From Acidobacteriota bacterium (GTDB taxonomy: Bacteria > Acidobacteriota > Terriglobia > Terriglobales > Acidobacteriaceae): DNA of 56,308 bases. Positions 43,301-51,212 of this stretch are shown here, one piece after another. The stretch covers positions 1 to 56,308 of the forward strand of contig JAJYVU010000017.1 of assembly GCA_021791875.1 (NCBI GenBank). Direction: 5' to 3'. The stretch's first letter is position 1; every line of letters begins with the position of its first letter. Made by a program: the position numbers and the translations under genes. A model generated the notes under the pieces. It saw nothing but the letters and a program-made list of their open reading frames with translations, did no database searches and was not told where the DNA came from.

Positions 43301-44449
43301 TCATTGGCGCTCTATGGATTTGCTTCGCCGGAGGATTTGCAGCAATATCTGGCGACCGAGCAACAGAAGGTAGAGACGGATGCGGCGGAGGCGGTCCCGC
43401 TCGTGAACATGCTGGAAGCGGACGGCGGACATTCCGCCTTACTCGATCGATGGAAGAACATCTCGAACGATGTTGCCGCGCTTAACGCCAAGCAGGGCGG
43501 GGGACCGATCCAGACGCTGGAGTTGTACATCACCAATGATCTCGACAAGGTGACGCCAGACCGAGGCTGCAAGACTGCCGGCCAGGGAAATACGAATGAC
43601 GTATTCCTGAATGTCAGGGCCCAACTGGCCAACATGGCGGTGAACGAGTGCCACAGCATCGCAGTGCAACGTTTCAACGCTATCGCAATCGCTTTTAACC
43701 GAACGATTGGCGGCCAATTCCCGTTTTCTCAGACGCTTGATAACCAGCCGGCGGCAGAAGCGTCTCCGCAGGACGTCACGAAGTTCTACCGCACCTTTGA
43801 TCTTTATAGGAATGGCCTGCAAGCCGTACTTCCCAGCCTTGTAGAGAACCCTGAAGCAGTTACCAGTTTTCTTCAGGCGATCCAGCAGGCTCGTCCGCTG
43901 GTTATCGGTCCGGGGAAGTTGCTGACGCCTACTCTAAGTGTTGACCTGCGGTTCAGAACCGATCGCAGCCACGAAATTTATGGGAATCACATCGCTCGCT
44001 GGTCCGTGAAGATCGGTCACAAAAGCATAAGCTATCCACCCGAACCACCGATGGGCACTGCGTTGACGTGGCAATTGGGCGATCCCGTTTCGGTCAGCCT
44101 GCGCTACGCCTTCGATTCTCCACAGGTCCCTTCAGGGGCGAACATTTCATCAGCTGCCCGGACCAACGGGAACAATGTGACCTACCAATATAACGATCCC
44201 TGGGCTCTGTATGCCATGTTGAGAGATCACGCGGCTGGTTCGAACGATGGCGCGAACGAATATGCCTTTATTATTCCGAATAAGAACAAACTCGGAACGA
44301 GCGCCAATACCAAACCACCGGATACAATCGTCTATCTGAACGTACAGCTTCTGCCTGCCGGTGCGAAGCCCGGTAGCGCAGTCTTGCCTTTTCCCGTGTT
44401 TCCCTACCAGGCGCCGTATGCGGAATTAAAGACAGCAAATGGAGATTAA
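40385..44449 (+). CDS. tssM: T6SS membrane complex protein TssM (IcmF)
   Basis: This is a 1354-residue protein, in the usual range. A long hydrophobic helix spans ~11-35. The cytoplasmic GTPase-like domain has Walker A GESGSGKT at 97-104, VLIDIPGA (Walker B/G3) and LVTKCDS (G4). A second helix near 430-455 (VIAAQVMACILTIVLSAGTFAAW) leads to the large periplasmic part (ImcF-related, then the C-terminal beta-rich TssJ-binding region). Only one helix is visible before the GTPase domain instead of the common hairpin, so the N-terminus may face the periplasm. It forms the trans-envelope channel with TssL and a TssJ. Two ATGs (40385, 40388) are possible. Confidence 0.95.
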   Translation: MMPFLSHSKWLFIALIVVIVIIVVLIVLAIVLLVQGQRSSKKAQGEAEPEDGKKESWTERKRTPGLAGNFREAMSRLRDRLSTWKSRYDVPWYVLVGESGSGKTTIADTLHGASGETVHGDTSVDGAEYAPQWLLLDQAVLIDIPGAAFLEAPTAAAVPFGRHTAHSDREAWRNILRLCAKYRPREPLNGVILTISSEELLGAVQEPERPERVARIMEMARRLDDIQHFTGLKLPVYVLVTKCDSIVGFQSYSSIFCNRAHAASMSGDEDGIDANLFGWSNPYLLDTSYSPSWVDDAFDATSDVLLRYQLEMLAGSRSVPEANDVMMFPFALGDLREPLRAVLDRIFRLTAYHGPHILRGIYFCGREGSSDESSTMRLAGSAFSAPITLLTPTAERVIYLRHLFAFKIFAERFLANPVARGYFTRNGSVIAAQVMACILTIVLSAGTFAAWVRLSAAVNHHVRPTLQMLATELDQIAVAPGTNMAPAVSVLSSVGGSRVSELYSIAMPYSFVDLQGLHRRLHQVIQDSFDIVVLNSCHDALENRIYALLSEKPPTVTGAYAMSSYVPGTAWSIDPAYVDLDQYLGSIQTLETNIERYRFISTAGSGSMAQLNHLLSYLGASMLPDTSRFTRNPSYLHLLLNSFWSPLVLPSHFNQELAARVNDRVENFYASWFGVQNSPLAREVGWLRGPAGLPLLFSVQSEPTNHQLHAIVNHIGSMNSQLDSGTYDWLAASFQRENYPALGSEMDQMPFADSQFKSLIAVNGSNDLANLQGAVLSGTPQVLSVSNGQVRLADDVSTLGSVLGALLNYEVMNDVSNSAIASGACQVIPSGYVWNQGDLQAAVALYQMQEKINAELIPEVPGTYRQAVARLVAKRTAANIALTLANATTPNVNAVDAQSGFTTGLQNFVQSLGLLKQVENDLSALHDTQAQACLQRSMTRQANTLLTGINSTLPSMFLPSVRVVKGNLSTPVSLALYGFASPEDLQQYLATEQQKVETDAAEAVPLVNMLEADGGHSALLDRWKNISNDVAALNAKQGGGPIQTLELYITNDLDKVTPDRGCKTAGQGNTNDVFLNVRAQLANMAVNECHSIAVQRFNAIAIAFNRTIGGQFPFSQTLDNQPAAEASPQDVTKFYRTFDLYRNGLQAVLPSLVENPEAVTSFLQAIQQARPLVIGPGKLLTPTLSVDLRFRTDRSHEIYGNHIARWSVKIGHKSISYPPEPPMGTALTWQLGDPVSVSLRYAFDSPQVPSGANISSAARTNGNNVTYQYNDPWALYAMLRDHAAGSNDGANEYAFIIPNKNKLGTSANTKPPDTIVYLNVQLLPAGAKPGSAVLPFPVFPYQAPYAELKTANGD

Positions 44450-44452
44450 CGG

Positions 44453-45640
44453 ATGACTGCTATCTCGCAGCGCTCGAGCGATTCGCCGGAGCGTGACCTG
44501 GGCCGCCTTCTTGAGCCTATATCGGCGGAGCAGCCGTGTGGGCAGTGGTTGCGCTACGAGGGCACGTATGACCGGGTGCGCGAGGCTCGCCGCGAAGATG
44601 ACGCCGGCTTGCCACAGGGGGTGTGGCAGAGCGAACTCAAGCGCGCGGACTGGGAGTCGGTGGAATCGATATGCGCTGAGGCACTGGCAAAGCGCAGCAA
44701 AGACCTGCAACTGGCGGCGTGGCTTCTTGAGGCCTGGATTCAACTGGATGGAATTGGTGGAGCTGCGCGTGGGCTGGAACTCATGCAACGACTGTGCGTG
44801 GCGTATTGGGATGGGATGTACCCCGCGCTGGATACGGAAATGACGGCTAGATTGGCCCCGGTGCAGTGGGTGAATGAGAAGCTTCCTCGGAGGCTACGGT
44901 TGTTGAATCTCACCCAGCCGACCATCGATGACATACCGCTATTTTCACTTGCAGACTGGGATGTTGCGGTTCAACGTGGGTTGAGCCAGGGTTCAGGGCA
45001 GGGTGCGGGCTCGACGACGTCGAACGGGCAGACACTGGCGCGATTCGATCAGAGCGTTTCATGCACTTCTTACTCATGGTTTTCCGCGTTGTTGACGGAG
45101 ACTCAAACGGCCATTGCAGCAGCGCGTACGCTCGATGAGTTGCTAGATGAAAAAGCCGGCAATCTTGCTCCTGGGTTACTAAAGTTACGAGATGTGTTGA
45201 ACTCAATTGAACAGCTTGTAAGGAGCATGTGTGCCGCTACAGAAGCTCAGGAACCTTCATTGCGCGGCGATGACTCAAATGGGGTTGTAAGAGAACGCGA
45301 TGCTCCCAGCGAGATGCTGTTGGCGGGCGCGGAGTCGGCGCTGCTGAAGGGAAATTACAGTGCTGAAGTTGCTTCGGAGGGTTTCATGGGAACTGGGAGC
45401 TTGCATCTGCAGACACGCGAAGACGCCTACCGGGTACTTGCCCAGGTTGCGACATTCCTTCAGAATCATGATCCGCACAGTCCGACGCCATACCTTATCT
45501 GGCGTGCCGTTGCGTGGGGCCAAATGGAATTCGGGGAACTAATGCAGGAGCTGGTCCGAGACCAGGGAGAATTGAACGAATTGGCGAGGCTGCTGCATTT
45601 AGATATTTCGAGGGGCGCGAGGTCAACTGACGCAAATTAG
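44453..45640 (+). CDS. tssA: T6SS protein TssA (ImpA N-terminal domain)
   Basis: This is a 395-residue protein. The N-terminal ImpA domain is recognisable from LLEPISAEQPCGQWLRYEGTYD, RADWESVESICAEAL, DLQLAAWLLEAWIQLDG and LCVAYWDGMYPALD. The C-terminal part (DAYRVLAQVATFLQNHDPHSPTPYLIWRAVAWGQM) fits the TssA/VasJ type with a short tail. TssA primes tail sheath and tube polymerisation at the baseplate. It starts 4 bp after the tssM stop and is last of the first T6SS block; the next gene tssB is 184 bp away behind its own likely promoter. Confidence 0.92.
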   Translation: MTAISQRSSDSPERDLGRLLEPISAEQPCGQWLRYEGTYDRVREARREDDAGLPQGVWQSELKRADWESVESICAEALAKRSKDLQLAAWLLEAWIQLDGIGGAARGLELMQRLCVAYWDGMYPALDTEMTARLAPVQWVNEKLPRRLRLLNLTQPTIDDIPLFSLADWDVAVQRGLSQGSGQGAGSTTSNGQTLARFDQSVSCTSYSWFSALLTETQTAIAAARTLDELLDEKAGNLAPGLLKLRDVLNSIEQLVRSMCAATEAQEPSLRGDDSNGVVRERDAPSEMLLAGAESALLKGNYSAEVASEGFMGTGSLHLQTREDAYRVLAQVATFLQNHDPHSPTPYLIWRAVAWGQMEFGELMQELVRDQGELNELARLLHLDISRGARSTDAN

Positions 45641-45641
45641 C

Positions 45642-45671
45642 CGTGCAAAGTAAAAAAAACGTGCAAAGTAA
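45642..45671 (+). repeat. Direct repeat CGTGCAAAGTAA upstream of tssB
   Basis: Two exact 12-bp copies (45642-45653 and 45660-45671) are separated by 6 bp, a repeat period of 18 bp, immediately upstream of the candidate tssB promoter. The second copy starts 36 bp before the candidate -10 element region. It could be a tandem activator or repressor site. Confidence 0.6.
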
Positions 45672-45677
45672 TGCCAA

Positions 45678-45706
45678 TTGTGATTACACTTGTCTGGCCG
45701 TAATGT
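45678..45706 (+). promoter_or_regulatory. Candidate tssB promoter
   Basis: TTGTGA (45678-45683), a 17-bp spacer and TAATGT (45701-45706) lie just downstream of the 12-bp direct repeat. The match to consensus is moderate. A leader of about 110 nt would precede tssB, which has a good GAGGAG ribosome binding site. Confidence 0.4.
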
Positions 45707-45824
45707 GACTGCTGAAGGCACCAGTCAAGACACAAATGATTAATGAGGTCGACAGACCAGTAGCCGTTGTCTGCCTTCGTTCTTTCCCAGAATCCTAGCT
45801 TTTTTCGAGCATGAGGAGTCCTAT

Positions 45825-46460
45825 ATGTCTGAGAGCATTCAACACAAGTTGGATCGGGTCCGTCCTCCGCGGGTCCAGATCACGTATGACGTTCAAATAG
45901 GCGACGCTTTTGAGGTCAAGGAGCTTCCATTGGTGGTGGGTGTGTTGTCCGATCTCTCCGGGCAACTGCCGGAAGACGTCACTCCAGCGAAGCTGCGAGA
46001 TCGGAAGTTTGTCGAAATCGATCGGGACACCTTTCGGGATATTTTCGCTAAGATCAATCCGCGTTCGAGTTTTACCGTCGAAAATGCGATGAAGATCAAG
46101 AGCGATGAGACGCAAACGCCGATGCTTCCCATTGAGATCACAGCTAAGGCGAGCCCTGCACTCGACAATAAGGATCCTCTCGATGCACTGTTGGCGAATC
46201 TACTCGGCGACGATCCTCTTTACATGTTCCACCCACTCTGGGTGATTCGTCATACTCCCCAACTGAAGACGCTCTATGATGCGCGCAGCCGCCTGAATGA
46301 CCTGCTGAGCAAGCTGGACGGCAATGAGGATCTGGAGAAGAATCTGAAGGCCGCAGCTTCTGACAGCAATAAGCCCGCAGCGTTTGTGCTGGATGCGTCG
46401 ACGTATCCGGATAAGAAGCAGGCAAAGCAAATTGGCGCAGGGGATTCACCGAAAGCCTAG
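45825..46460 (+). CDS. tssB: T6SS contractile sheath small subunit TssB (VipA)
   Basis: This is a 211-residue protein beginning MSESIQHKLDRVRPPRVQITYDVQ. The family core is ELPLVVGVLSDLSGQ, RKFVEIDRDTFRDIFAKI and the C-terminal helix with LKTLYDARSRLNDLLSKLDGNEDLEKNL. Usual TssB proteins are ~160-180 residues; this one has an extra tail of about 30 (SNKPAAFVLDASTYPDKK). GAGGAG 6 nt before the ATG fixes the start. TssB pairs with TssC to build the sheath; tssC is next, 108 bp away with two hairpins in the gap. Confidence 0.95.
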   Translation: MSESIQHKLDRVRPPRVQITYDVQIGDAFEVKELPLVVGVLSDLSGQLPEDVTPAKLRDRKFVEIDRDTFRDIFAKINPRSSFTVENAMKIKSDETQTPMLPIEITAKASPALDNKDPLDALLANLLGDDPLYMFHPLWVIRHTPQLKTLYDARSRLNDLLSKLDGNEDLEKNLKAAASDSNKPAAFVLDASTYPDKKQAKQIGAGDSPKA

Positions 46461-46485
46461 TCACCGCCCAGGCTGAGTCAAATTC

Positions 46486-46505
46486 CGCGGCATTAATGTG
46501 CCGCG
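46486..46505 (+). other. Hairpin in tssB-tssC gap
   Basis: CGCGGCA-TTAATG-TGCCGCG forms a perfect 7-bp stem with a 6-nt loop, 25 bp after tssB. No T-run follows, so it is not an obvious terminator; it may protect or divide the transcript. Confidence 0.45.
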
Positions 46506-46532
46506 CAGATGGTAAGGCTTCACGTTCAATGC

Positions 46533-46553
46533 ATAGGCGTATAGGTCGCCTAT
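46533..46553 (+). promoter_or_regulatory. Hairpin abutting the tssC ribosome binding site
   Basis: ATAGGCG-TATAGGT-CGCCTAT is a perfect 7-bp stem directly followed by the tssC Shine-Dalgarno AAAGGAG (46554-46560). Its position suggests an effect on tssC translation or mRNA processing. Confidence 0.45.
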
Positions 46554-46568
46554 AAAGGAGAATCTGTC

Positions 46569-48188
46569 ATGGCGGATACCCCCCCAGAATCAAACGAGCA
46601 GTATCTCTCTAATATTGTGGCGCAGGGCGGTATGGTCCGCGTCGACACGACTGGCAAGTCTGGTGCGGAACTGGCTCGCCTGCAGCAGATTGAACAAGAA
46701 CGCAAGAAAGACGCGGAAAACCTGATTCGCGAGTTTCTCGAGCAGGTATCCTTTGATCCCTATTATCGGGCAACGCTTGCCAAGTGGTACGACGACACCG
46801 ATAGCACGCTGACTGAGAAGTATCCCGACCAGCCCGGGCTTGCTGAGCGAATTCGCAAGGTGCTGGAAGGCGATACGACGGACATCGTCGCTGCGATCAA
46901 GACGCGTATTGCGCAAATTGATGAATTGCTGCAGATACAACTGGACAAGATTCTGCACACTCCCGAGTTCCAGGCGCTGGAAGCTTCATGGCGGGGGCTG
47001 CATTACCTGGTCGACAAGAGTGAAACAGGCACGCATTTGAAGATTCGCGTCTTGAATGCGACCAAGGCCGACCTGGTGAAGGATATAGAGTCTGCGATCG
47101 AGTTTGATCAGAGCGCGCTCTTCAAACAAATTTATGAAGAAGAATATGGCACGTATGGCGGGAATCCGTTCAGCGTACTGATAGGGGACTATTCCTTTGG
47201 GCGCGACCCGCAAGATGTAGCAACACTGGCCGGTATTTCTGGCGTTGCCGCCGCCGCTCACGCACCGTTTATCGCCGCAGCGAGCCCGGACCTTTTTGAT
47301 TGGAAGAGCTTTACCGAGTTAAACAAGCCGCGGGATCTTGCCAAGACATTTGAGACCGCGGAGTTGATCAAATGGCGGTCTTTCCGCGAGAGCGAAGATT
47401 CGCGCTACGTCACGCTGACCCTGCCGCGCATCATGATGCGGTATCCGTACGGCCCCAGGACAAAGCCCGTGGATGGGCTGAATTACACGGAACAATTGAA
47501 CGGTTCTGAGCAGGATCACGAGAACTATCTTTGGGGAAATCCGGCGTATGCGCTGGGCGCGCGCATCACGGATGCTTTTGCAAAATACCGCTGGTGTGCG
47601 GCGATTCGAGGAGCAGAAGGCGGTGGCCTTGTTGCGGATCTGCCGGTCTACACCTTCATGACCGACAACGGAGATATTACCTTCAAATGCCCGACCGAAG
47701 TGTCAATCACTGATCGCCGTGAAAAAGAGTTGAACGATCTGGGCTTCCTGGCGCTCTGCCATTGCAAGGGAACGGACTATGCGACTTTCTTTGGTGGACA
47801 GACGACCAACAAGCCGAAGAAGTACAATCTGAGTTCAGCAAACCGGAATGCGAACATCTCTTCCATGCTGCCGTATATCCTTGCGTCCTCGCGCTTTGCG
47901 CATTATCTGAAGGTGATGATGCGCGACAAGATAGGTTCCTTCCTGACGAAGGATAACGTGCAGAATTTCCTTAACCAATGGATTGCGCAGTACGTACTGC
48001 TGACCGACGATGCACCCCAGACGGTAAAGGCAAAGTTCCCGTTGCGTGAAGCGCGAGTGGATGTAACGGAAATGCCCGACAAGGTAGGAGCCTATAAGGC
48101 TGTTGCCTTTCTGAAGCCCCATTTCCAACTTGATGAGCTCACAGTCTCGCTGCGTTTGGTGGCCGAACTTCCCCCTCCAGCGAAGTAG
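46569..48188 (+). CDS. tssC: T6SS contractile sheath large subunit TssC (VipB)
   Basis: This is a 539-residue protein of the EvpB/VipB family. Recognisable text includes ILHTPEFQALEASWRGLHYLVD, LFKQIYEEEYGTYGGNPFSVLIGDY, AAAHAPFIAAASPDLF, FRESEDSRYVTLTLPRIMMR, YLWGNPAYALGARI and the C-terminal handshake region LREARVDVTEMPDKVGAYKAVAFLKPHFQ. AAAGGAG 8 nt upstream fixes the ATG. The N-terminus (~45 residues, ELARLQQIEQERKKDAENL) is a predicted helix. With TssB it makes the sheath whose contraction drives injection. No tssH (clpV) follows. Confidence 0.97.
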   Translation: MADTPPESNEQYLSNIVAQGGMVRVDTTGKSGAELARLQQIEQERKKDAENLIREFLEQVSFDPYYRATLAKWYDDTDSTLTEKYPDQPGLAERIRKVLEGDTTDIVAAIKTRIAQIDELLQIQLDKILHTPEFQALEASWRGLHYLVDKSETGTHLKIRVLNATKADLVKDIESAIEFDQSALFKQIYEEEYGTYGGNPFSVLIGDYSFGRDPQDVATLAGISGVAAAAHAPFIAAASPDLFDWKSFTELNKPRDLAKTFETAELIKWRSFRESEDSRYVTLTLPRIMMRYPYGPRTKPVDGLNYTEQLNGSEQDHENYLWGNPAYALGARITDAFAKYRWCAAIRGAEGGGLVADLPVYTFMTDNGDITFKCPTEVSITDRREKELNDLGFLALCHCKGTDYATFFGGQTTNKPKKYNLSSANRNANISSMLPYILASSRFAHYLKVMMRDKIGSFLTKDNVQNFLNQWIAQYVLLTDDAPQTVKAKFPLREARVDVTEMPDKVGAYKAVAFLKPHFQLDELTVSLRLVAELPPPAK

Positions 48189-48246
48189 GGCGGTGTTGCG
48201 GCCCTGAACCAGAACTCATCGGAACCAAGCAGTCAGGAGAATCCGT

Positions 48247-48735
48247 ATGGACGTACTTATTCTCGATCTCAGTTCCGCCAGTATCAATGGCGAGTGTCAG
48301 TTGACGGACTACGCAAATATGATCGAGGTGCTTTCCTACAGTCACGGGGTCGCCCAGCAAATTACGGGGGACCAAAGCAATACCAAGCGTACCTCGGGTA
48401 AGCCCAACCATCAGGACTTCACGGTGACAAAGTTTCAAGACTTGTCGTCATGTCAGCTTGTAGACTTCTGCAATCAGGCGAAGCCTATTCCGACAGTGAA
48501 GATCACCGTGGGGCAAAACGACAACGGAAAGGTCAACAAGATCTTCATTTATGAGCTAACGAACGCGTTGGTTTCGTCCGTTTCAGTGGGCGGCGGTGGG
48601 GGCGGGAAGCCGCAGGAGACCGTGACGTTCAACTATACGAAGATTTCGTGGACCTACGCGGCACAGAAATCCGACGTTACTGACGCCGGCAACACTTCAG
48701 CGACATGGAATCTCGCGACAAACTCCACAAGCTGA
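48247..48735 (+). CDS. hcp: T6SS inner tube protein Hcp (TssD)
   Basis: This is a 162-residue protein beginning MDVLILDLSSASINGECQLTDY, with VTKFQDLSSCQLVDFCNQAKPIPTVKI and a C-terminal FNYTKISWTYAAQ strand, all standard Hcp features. Hexameric rings of Hcp form the tube inside the TssBC sheath and can carry small effectors. AGGAG 7 nt upstream supports the start. The Gly-rich loop VSVGGGGGGKPQ is a bit longer than usual. The end of hcp overlaps the start of tssE by 31 bp. Confidence 0.96.
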   Translation: MDVLILDLSSASINGECQLTDYANMIEVLSYSHGVAQQITGDQSNTKRTSGKPNHQDFTVTKFQDLSSCQLVDFCNQAKPIPTVKITVGQNDNGKVNKIFIYELTNALVSSVSVGGGGGGKPQETVTFNYTKISWTYAAQKSDVTDAGNTSATWNLATNSTS

Positions 48736-49250
48736 GCTGGAGTCCTCGGCTATCACCGGGCCTGCCGGTCCCGCTCTTTGAGCGCTTCGACGAAGAGATC
48801 GATGACCGGCGGGTTCTGGAGCCGTATCGCATCCAGACCCTTGAATTGCTGTTGGAATCAATTCAGAAGGAGCTTTCGCATCTTCTGAATACACGGTTGC
48901 CACCGCGCAAAGAGCCTCAATCCGGATGGGAGAGTATCTCGGAACCAGAGACAGTTCTCGATTATGGCTTACCGGCGTTTTCCTCACTGGAAAGTGGTGC
49001 AATGACGGATCAGAAGCTGCTGCGCGAGACTCTCCTCAAGAAGATTCAGAGCTTCGAACCGCGCCTGCTGGATCCTCAGCTCGATTTGCGGAGTGACCCG
49101 GAGAATCCTGCCGCGATGTTGGGTTTTCTGCGAGGCAGAGTGCAGTTGAATTCGGTGATTTATCCGATTGACTTTTCGCTGAAGCTTGATAAGTACGGGG
49201 CATCAGCCGCAGTGGTATCGGATGCGGCTGCGAATGATGAACATCGCTAG
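48705..49250 (+). CDS. tssE: T6SS baseplate protein TssE (gp25-like)
   Basis: This is a 181-residue protein. PLFERFDEE near the N-terminus, then VLDYGLPAFSSL, and EPRLLDPQLDLR with FLRGRVQLNSVIYPIDFSLKLD match the GPW/gp25 family. The ATG at 48705 lies 31 bp inside the hcp gene in another frame; no later ATG is sensible, so an overlap is real. TssE joins TssF and TssG in the baseplate wedge and nucleates the sheath. Its stop codon is inside the left arm of a 120-bp palindromic element. Confidence 0.9.
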   Translation: MESRDKLHKLSWSPRLSPGLPVPLFERFDEEIDDRRVLEPYRIQTLELLLESIQKELSHLLNTRLPPRKEPQSGWESISEPETVLDYGLPAFSSLESGAMTDQKLLRETLLKKIQSFEPRLLDPQLDLRSDPENPAAMLGFLRGRVQLNSVIYPIDFSLKLDKYGASAAVVSDAAANDEHR

Positions 49251-49364
49251 AGCGTGTTTCACAAGTAGGTCGATGACTTCGTGAAGCGACACGAGACCCG
49301 TTTTAGGGCGAGTCTCACGCGATCCCCTTCGAAGATTCTGGGGTTCATGAAACGCGCTCTAGCG
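49245..49364. repeat. 120-bp palindromic element with 17-bp inverted ends, between tssE and tssF
   Basis: CGCTAGAGCGTGTTTCA (49245-49261) and TGAAACGCGCTCTAGCG (49348-49364) are inverted copies matching at 16 of 17 positions. Inside are a CTTC-GT-GAAG hairpin and a GAGAC...GTCTC inverted pair. The whole can fold on itself, like a MITE, REPIN or other small palindromic repeat. It has captured the tssE stop codon in its left arm. Confidence 0.65.
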
Positions 49365-49394
49365 AAAAGCAGCAGGGGAGTTAGCACGACAGCC

Positions 49395-51212
49395 ATGCGC
49401 GCCGATGAGGATTTCCTCCGATTTTACTTCGATGAATTGAGCTATCTGCGCGAAGCCGGAGCAAGCTTTGCGAAGGATCACCAAAGAATCGCCGCGCGGC
49501 TGGAGATGCCGCACGGCGAGACCTCCGATCCGCATGTGGAACGGCTGATCGAATCTTTCGCATTCCTTACGGCCCGCTTGCAACGGCAAATGCGCGCTGA
49601 GTTTCCAGAAGTGACGACTACCTTGCTGGGCGCACTTCAGCCTCAGCTTGTACACCCGGTTCCGCCCGTGTCTATTGCCTGCTTTGACGTGGGTTCCAAC
49701 GTGAAGAGCCTGACGGAAGGATTTCCGATCCGCCGTCACACGCCGCTGTTTGCGCAAATTCCCGGTGGACTCACCTGCCGCTTTCGAACCTGTTATGAAA
49801 CGATGCTGTGGCCGGTGAAGGTTACCCTGGGAGCGCTTGAGCAGCCGGGCTATGAAAACCTGGGCATCAATAAGCCCCTGCTTCACATTCGCCTGGAAGC
49901 ACGAGAAGATCTGCTGAAGAAGCCGGAATTTCTTCCCCGCTTGCGTTTCTACCTCGACGGGCCGCCGGAGTTGACGGGAACTCTCTTCGAGATGTTGTTC
50001 GCGAACACCACGGATGTGCTGCTTTTCGACAAGACTTCAACCAAACCTGTCTCACTGGGAATGGAGGCGCTGAAGCATGTCGGATTCGCGCCGGATGAAG
50101 ATGTACTGCCAACTCCCGCGAATGGGTTGTCAGCTTATCGGCTTTTGCAGGAGTACTTCAGTTTCAAGCAGAAGTTTTTATTCTTCGACGTAGATCATCT
50201 GTGGCGCCGCAATTGTGCAGGCGCCACGACAGGGTCGTCATCCACACTGGATCTCTTCTTTGTGCTACGCGAGCCGCCTAAGCAAGAGCCGGCGATTTCC
50301 GCACGGAACTTCAGGTTGGGGTGTACGCCGATCATTAATCTATTTGCAAAGACGAGCGAGCCGATACGGCTCGATCATTACCAGATGGAATACCGGCTTG
50401 TCGCGGATTATCGTCGCGAAGCCACAACGGAGATCCATTCCATCACCGGCGTCTCCGCCTCTGCCAATCCGGCTGAACCCACGCGTACCTACGAACCGTT
50501 CTACTCATTTCGCTACGCTGCGGAAGATCAGGTGCCCAGGGCCTTTTGGCATGCGCGGCGGGTACAAGCTGACCGCGGTGACTTGCGCGGAACAGACGTG
50601 TATCTGTCCTTCGTGGATCGCCTCTTTAAGCCGGCGCTCCCATCCGATCAGACCGTGTTTGCGCATACGCTTTGTACCAATCGGTGGCTGGCGAGCCAAT
50701 TGCCAGACCAGGTTCCGCTCAACATAGAGGAGAGCGCGCCGGTGCTGCAGATCAACTGCGTAACGAAACCGACGAACCCGTTGTATCCGCGGCTGGATGG
50801 GCCGCCTCTCTGGCGGTTGATTTCGACACTGTCGCTCCATTCTGCGTCGTTAATGGAAAGCGCGAGAGGATTGGATGGGCTCAAGGAAATCCTCCGTCTG
50901 TTCTGCTTCAACGAGCAGGCCTATGCATGGCAGGAGATTGACGGCGTCTGTGAGATGCAGACACGCAAGATAGTACATCAGGTGGGATCTGATGCCTGGC
51001 GCGGATTCCGGCGCGGCACAGAGGTTACGTTTTCGTTTGACCCGATGCGATTTAAGGGCAGCAGCGCGCTGCTGATGGCTTTGGTACTCCGTCACTTTCT
51101 CGGTCTTTACGGTTCCATTAATACCTTTACCCAAGTGGTGGCAAAGCGTAGCGACATTTTGGGCGAATGGAAGCGGTGGGCGCCGCTCGCGAGTTGTCAG
51201 GAATTGATATGA
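49395..51212 (+). CDS. tssF: T6SS baseplate protein TssF (VasA/ImpG)
   Basis: The protein is 605 residues from the ATG at 49395, which gives the usual start MRADEDFLRFYFDELSYLRE; the frame is open to 49281 but that part lies in the palindromic element. Family motifs follow: FAKDHQRIAARLEMP, DPHVERLIESFAFLTARL, LLGALQPQLVHPVPPVSI, and near the end AWRGFRRGTEVTFSFDP and LRHFLGLYGSINTFTQVV. TssF forms the wedge with TssE and TssG. Ribosome binding is weak (GGGAG 18 nt away), so expression may depend on coupling or the upstream RNA fold. It overlaps tssG by 4 bp. Confidence 0.93.
   Translation: MRADEDFLRFYFDELSYLREAGASFAKDHQRIAARLEMPHGETSDPHVERLIESFAFLTARLQRQMRAEFPEVTTTLLGALQPQLVHPVPPVSIACFDVGSNVKSLTEGFPIRRHTPLFAQIPGGLTCRFRTCYETMLWPVKVTLGALEQPGYENLGINKPLLHIRLEAREDLLKKPEFLPRLRFYLDGPPELTGTLFEMLFANTTDVLLFDKTSTKPVSLGMEALKHVGFAPDEDVLPTPANGLSAYRLLQEYFSFKQKFLFFDVDHLWRRNCAGATTGSSSTLDLFFVLREPPKQEPAISARNFRLGCTPIINLFAKTSEPIRLDHYQMEYRLVADYRREATTEIHSITGVSASANPAEPTRTYEPFYSFRYAAEDQVPRAFWHARRVQADRGDLRGTDVYLSFVDRLFKPALPSDQTVFAHTLCTNRWLASQLPDQVPLNIEESAPVLQINCVTKPTNPLYPRLDGPPLWRLISTLSLHSASLMESARGLDGLKEILRLFCFNEQAYAWQEIDGVCEMQTRKIVHQVGSDAWRGFRRGTEVTFSFDPMRFKGSSALLMALVLRHFLGLYGSINTFTQVVAKRSDILGEWKRWAPLASCQELI

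Noticed and set aside
49281-49394. N-terminal extension of TssF
   Set aside because: It is translated from the palindromic element and does not resemble TssF; the family start MRADEDFLRFYF lies at 49395.
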